From Marvinbryantia formatexigens DSM 14469 (GTDB lineage: Bacteria > Bacillota > Clostridia > Lachnospirales > Lachnospiraceae), in contig NZ_CP102268.1 of NCBI RefSeq assembly GCF_025148285.1, positions 4,371,501 through 4,435,500 of the forward strand: a DNA stretch of 64,000 nucleotides. The letters run 5' to 3'. The first letter of the stretch is position 1, and every line of letters begins with the position of its first letter. Shown here in pieces: positions 61,261 to 64,000 of the stretch. The translations under genes were made by a program, and so were the position numbers. The notes under the pieces were generated by a model. The model did not search any database. It was not told the origin of the DNA and saw nothing but the letters and a program-made list of their open reading frames with translations.

Positions 61261-61496
61261 CTTCACGAACCGGGACGCACCATATCTTCCGGCGGCATAT
61301 GTTTCACGAACCGTGGAGCGGCATATCTTCCGGCGGCAGACACGTTGATTTTTTGGATTTGCTGCGCCGCTTATTGGCATTCATTTTGCCTCCATGAAAG
61401 CTGGTCGGACAAAATGAATGCTGCTATGCTCGCAAATCCTGCAAAATCTGCCTATCGTCTGCTGCCGGAAGATATGCCGCTCCACGGTTCTGTGAA
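61261..61496. repeat. Long imperfect palindrome with a duplicated arm
   Basis: Two direct copies of a roughly 38-bp unit (61261-61300 and 61302-61338; core CATATCTTCCGGCGGCA) are followed by an inverted copy at 61456-61496. Between them, GATTTTTTGGATTTGC (61347-61362) pairs with 61432-61448, and CATTCATTTTG (61378-61388) with CAAAATGAATG (61410-61420). The whole folds into a hairpin of about 200 nt. No gene is seen in 61246-61679. Confidence 0.8.
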
Positions 61497-61679
61497 TTTT
61501 ATGCCGGGAATACCCAAGAGGGTAACGCATTATTGCGTATTATCCCGCATTTAAGCCTTTTCGGATAATGGGAATTACCACATCATCAAGTATTATTATG
61601 TACTATCATTTCAAAATTTGTTACATTTTCGTTGCAAAAACTCTTTTTTGTTGCACAAGCCCGACTATCGGACTCTTTC
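61497..61679. other. AT-rich boundary region next to the integrase
   Basis: The stretch holds a small hairpin (61520-61546, GGGTAACGCA with TGCGTATTATCCC) and two GTTGCA-containing motifs around 61630-61655 that could be integrase-binding repeats. The element end must be within or near here, but I cannot fix the attachment site without the other end. Confidence 0.4.
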
Positions 61680-62921
61680 CTAAAATACATCGTATTTCTC
61701 TGATAGATGTTTCATTGACTCTACCTTTTTCATGTCAGTGACCTCGGCGTATATATCCATTGTAGTTTCAATATTAGCGTGTCTCATAATGGATTGAATC
61801 ACCTTAATATTAGTCTCCTGCTCACAGAACCTTGTGCAGAACGTATGTCTCAAATGGTGACACGAAAAGTGCGGTAAAATAACCGGCTGCCTTTTCTCTT
61901 TTTTCGCCTTCAAGACTTCCTCTGCATTATAGCTCTCTAAAATACGTTTGATGGTTCTATTGACTGTCTGTGGATTGTGTACATTTCCAAAACGATTGCA
62001 AAACACAAATCCTGTCATCCCATCAATCTCGGTACTGTTAAACCCATTCTCCTTCTGTACTTCGTATTCCTCTTTAAAAGCATCATACACAGCATCCAGC
62101 ATAGGTATTGTACGGATGCCTGCTTCGGTTTTCGGTAACGACACTTGAAAAACACTTTTTCTCGTCTTAGCACCTTCCTGTGCATAATATACAACACTAT
62201 GGTTAATGCTGATAGTTCTGTTTTCAAAGTCTAAATCTTGCCACCTCAAACCAATAATCTCTCCGATTCTGCCACCTGTTCCAAGAAGAACAGTAAAAAG
62301 TGGCGTCCAATGACAAAATATCGGATTATTGGCAGTATAATTCATAAATGCTCTCTGCTGCTCCACCGTTAAAGCGTGTCTGACTCCGTGATTCCGCCCC
62401 GGTTTCTTTTTAATCTGCGCCATTACCCCGTCACTGGGATTTGTACGGATAATATCATCTCTAACCGCAAGCTGAAATGTTGGATGTAATACCGTATGTA
62501 TTGTTTCAAGCGTGTTAATTTGCAGTTTTTTCTCATTAATCAAATGATAGTAAAAATACAACACATCGGAATACTTAATTTCTGCTATCTTACGTTTTCC
62601 AAATTCATCTCTGACAAAATGATTATACATATACTTGTAATTCGTATAGGTAGTCTTTCTTAAATCTGTCTTTGTGGATATGTATCTGTCAAACACAAAA
62701 TTCAGATCCGCATTTCCTGCAGCGTACACATCCAAACCGTCCAGTTGATCTTTCAGTAATTGATTTTCTTTTTCCCGCAATGTCCGCAAATCAGTAGCAT
62801 AAATGTACTTTCTTCTTCCAAAAGGATCGGTATAGGTATACACATACCGCATATCTTCTGTTCTCTGGCTTTCTCCTTTTCTTAAAGCCCTGCCTTTGTT
62901 ATCTTTTCTCGCTTTCGCCAT
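61680..62921 (-). CDS. int: Tyrosine recombinase, Tn916-type integrase
   Basis: 413 residues: N-terminal arm-binding domain (MRYVYTYTDPFGRRKYIYATDLRTLREKE-like), SAM-like core-binding domain, and catalytic domain with Arg in GTGGRIGEI, the HxxR in HHLRH (about 355-359) and nucleophilic Tyr391 in MDIYAEVT. It integrates and excises the element. AAAGGAG precedes the ATG. All catalytic residues are intact. Confidence 0.95.
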   Translation of the reverse strand: MAKARKDNKGRALRKGESQRTEDMRYVYTYTDPFGRRKYIYATDLRTLREKENQLLKDQLDGLDVYAAGNADLNFVFDRYISTKTDLRKTTYTNYKYMYNHFVRDEFGKRKIAEIKYSDVLYFYYHLINEKKLQINTLETIHTVLHPTFQLAVRDDIIRTNPSDGVMAQIKKKPGRNHGVRHALTVEQQRAFMNYTANNPIFCHWTPLFTVLLGTGGRIGEIIGLRWQDLDFENRTISINHSVVYYAQEGAKTRKSVFQVSLPKTEAGIRTIPMLDAVYDAFKEEYEVQKENGFNSTEIDGMTGFVFCNRFGNVHNPQTVNRTIKRILESYNAEEVLKAKKEKRQPVILPHFSCHHLRHTFCTRFCEQETNIKVIQSIMRHANIETTMDIYAEVTDMKKVESMKHLSEKYDVF

Positions 62922-62972
62922 CTCTACTCCTTTCTAAGTAAAGGAAAGAGATTTTGTACTTTCTTTCAAGCA

Positions 62973-63140
62973 TCACGAATTTTGGTATAAAAGTTCTATA
63001 CCTTTCAGTAATGCCTGTGTCATGGTCATGTTATGACTGGCAGCATACTTTATGAATTTTTCGTATTCATCATCTGAAAGCCTGATTGTCACTGACTTCA
63101 ATTTGGGAGAGTCCTTTTTCGGTCTCCCGATTTTTGCCAT
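62973..63140 (-). CDS. Small ribbon-helix-helix (CopG/Arc-like) protein
   Basis: A 55-residue frame reads MAKIGRPKKDSPKLKSVTIR, then LSDDEYEKFIKYAASHNMTM. The beta strand KSVTIRLS and two following helices are a ribbon-helix-helix fold, which binds DNA as a dimer. GGAGG is 9 nt before the ATG at 63140. It lies between int and the excisionase-like gene and may regulate them. Inferred from translation by eye. Confidence 0.8.
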   Translation of the reverse strand: MAKIGRPKKDSPKLKSVTIRLSDDEYEKFIKYAASHNMTMTQALLKGIELLYQNS

Positions 63141-63247
63141 TCATATGCACCTCCCGTTCATAACTAAGACTATTATACTTTCCGTCCAACGAAAAGTCAA
63201 GTGTTTTCGTCTTACAAAAATATACTTTTACAAAATCTCTTCATATA

Positions 63248-63436
63248 TTATCCTTTTACATGAAACGTCTCTAAGTATTCCTCAAAAATATCACAATTTA
63301 CTAAAACCAATTTATCCAACTTATAAACTGCATTCGCATCCTTTGCCATCTGCTCAAATTTTCTTTGACACATACTATACAATTCTGCCCCCTCTTTATA
63401 ACGAACAAATCTTTTTTTATTTATTTTTTGTTTCAC
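63248..63436 (-). CDS. DUF6462/excisionase-like protein
   Basis: 62 residues, RFVRYKEGAELYSMCQRKF then AVYKLDKLVLVNCDIFEEYLETF, a winged-helix-like small basic protein matching the DUF6462 proteins that take the place of Xis in Tn916-like elements. It probably directs integrase towards excision. Position next to int agrees. Confidence 0.82.
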   Translation of the reverse strand: MKQKINKKRFVRYKEGAELYSMCQRKFEQMAKDANAVYKLDKLVLVNCDIFEEYLETFHVKG

Positions 63437-63738
63437 TTCTATATCCTCTCTTTGATTGTTTTGTCAGTTTTCTCCAAATCTCCTGCAGGCGACTGCCGGG
63501 CGCAGCCTCATTGGTATCACACCATCCTCTCGGACCGGAGCAGCTTATCTCCGGAAGTCTCATTATCAGAAAACAGTATCCTCGCGCAAAGTGCCGGACA
63601 CAGGCAGTCATGGCGTATCTGTCACATAGCTCCACTGTTTTCTGCGTCCTGCAGGATAAAATATGAAGTTGTCAAGGTACACCTGCCCTGTTATGAACAG
63701 CAGAAACAGAAAGGGATATTTCTGCTGTTCAATCCGGG
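63437..63738. other. Intergenic region inside the element
   Basis: No convincing gene is seen. The middle (63480-63660) is markedly more GC-rich than the flanks. An inverted repeat GAACAGCAGAAA / TTTCTGCTGTTC lies at 63696-63731, next to the Orf8-like stop, and may be its terminator. Confidence 0.4.
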
Positions 63739-63984
63739 CTAAATTTCAAATGCTAAAATCTTAGTGATTAACTTTGTTTCAAGCCGTCTCCGCAATGTTT
63801 CGTCCACACAGTAATGAACCTGTCTGTTTTCGTCATACATCTTTCTGGTAGACAGTACCGCTATGTAACCTTCATAGTGTTTCAGCACTGCATTGATTGC
63901 TCCAATGTCCCCGTTTGAAGCTGCCCTAATTGTCTGGAAAGAAGGCAGATCAAACGCTTCGTCATTTTTACTTTTCCTGCTCAT
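63739..63984 (-). CDS. Tn916 Orf8-like helix-turn-helix domain protein
   Basis: 81 residues: LPSFQTIRAASNGDIGAINAV then LKHYEGYIAVLSTRKMYDE and CVDETLRRRLETKLITKILAFEI. This is the HTH_16-type protein encoded before the sigma-like factor in Tn916-type elements. It is thought to work in transcriptional control of transfer; its usual partner would be just beyond the window. Confidence 0.88.
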   Translation of the reverse strand: MSRKSKNDEAFDLPSFQTIRAASNGDIGAINAVLKHYEGYIAVLSTRKMYDENRQVHYCVDETLRRRLETKLITKILAFEI

Positions 63985-64000
63985 TTTGATATTCCTCCAT

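Larger units (their letters stand above)
61560..64000 (-). mobile_element. Integrase end of a Tn916-like integrative and conjugative element (continues past the window)
   Basis: Integrase, a small ribbon-helix-helix protein, an excisionase-like DUF6462 protein and an Orf8-like protein occur in the order expected at the int end of Tn916-family elements. The sequence is more AT-rich than the rest of the window. The left boundary is approximate. Confidence 0.8.

Noticed and set aside
63417-63635. 72-codon Cys-rich minus-strand frame in the mobile element
   Set aside because: No ribosome site and no recognisable family; it also overlaps the excisionase-like gene in another frame.

Overview
The window reads as a chromosomal segment of a Clostridia species, most likely Lachnospiraceae. 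Supporting signs are the [FeFe]-hydrogenase maturase HydF, a DUF4317 protein, RNase Y, Gram-positive LexA boxes (CGAAC-N4-GTTC), strong AGGAGG ribosome sites, a DUF6462/Tn916-type integrative element and a mid-range GC content. No species can be named from sequence alone. Many genes begin with a predicted open frame longer than the real gene; starts given here were chosen from Shine-Dalgarno position and family length.

Layout. 1-5 kb: 5' end of hydF, a tRNA-Arg(ACG) with its own promoter and terminator, a small unknown gene, an SOS-controlled Y-family polymerase with a repeat-expanded partner, a DUF4317 protein and a NUDIX hydrolase. 5-15 kb: a cysteine-synthase-like enzyme, a Gfo/Idh/MocA oxidoreductase, rny, a YfhO-like membrane protein, recX and recA (LexA box), and a MATE transporter. 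15-24 kb: a tightly packed operon (lipoprotein, two ABC permeases, ATPase, two secreted/anchored proteins) downstream of a two-component system; both promoters carry the same pair of 11-bp-spaced repeats at the same distance from the -10. 24-33 kb: an Rpn-type nuclease, a left-handed beta-helix protein, topB, an ABC pair with a degenerate ATPase, asd, argH, queH and a bacteriohemerythrin. 33-38 kb: a MarR regulator and a heterodimeric ABC exporter. 38-48 kb: DUF3783 and GNAT proteins, a TauC/SsuC-like ABC pair whose start codon lies in a long hairpin, a D-lactate-dehydrogenase-like protein, an amidohydrolase, trkH and trkA, and an ABC-2 operon under a YtrA-like GntR regulator with a large palindromic operator. 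48-59 kb: a tag-like glycosylase, a second MATE gene running into a decayed feoB fragment, an Rpn remnant, htrA, ftsH and a Gld-like ABC operon. 59-64 kb: a second two-component system divergent from the Gld-like operon, a long inverted repeat, and the integrase end of a Tn916-like integrative element that continues past the window.

The main themes are envelope ABC systems tied to adjacent two-component or GntR/MarR regulators, an SOS group (Y-family polymerase and recA, each with a LexA box), and abundant small-scale tandem duplication (22-residue repeats, a 32-bp minisatellite, a 36-bp duplication at a gene junction, Pro-rich and acidic tails). The best candidates for something undescribed are the 15-24 kb two-component/ABC/surface-protein operon with its paired operators, the start-codon hairpin at 40.8 kb, the approximately 200-bp palindrome at 61.3 kb and the dispersed 36-bp repeat.
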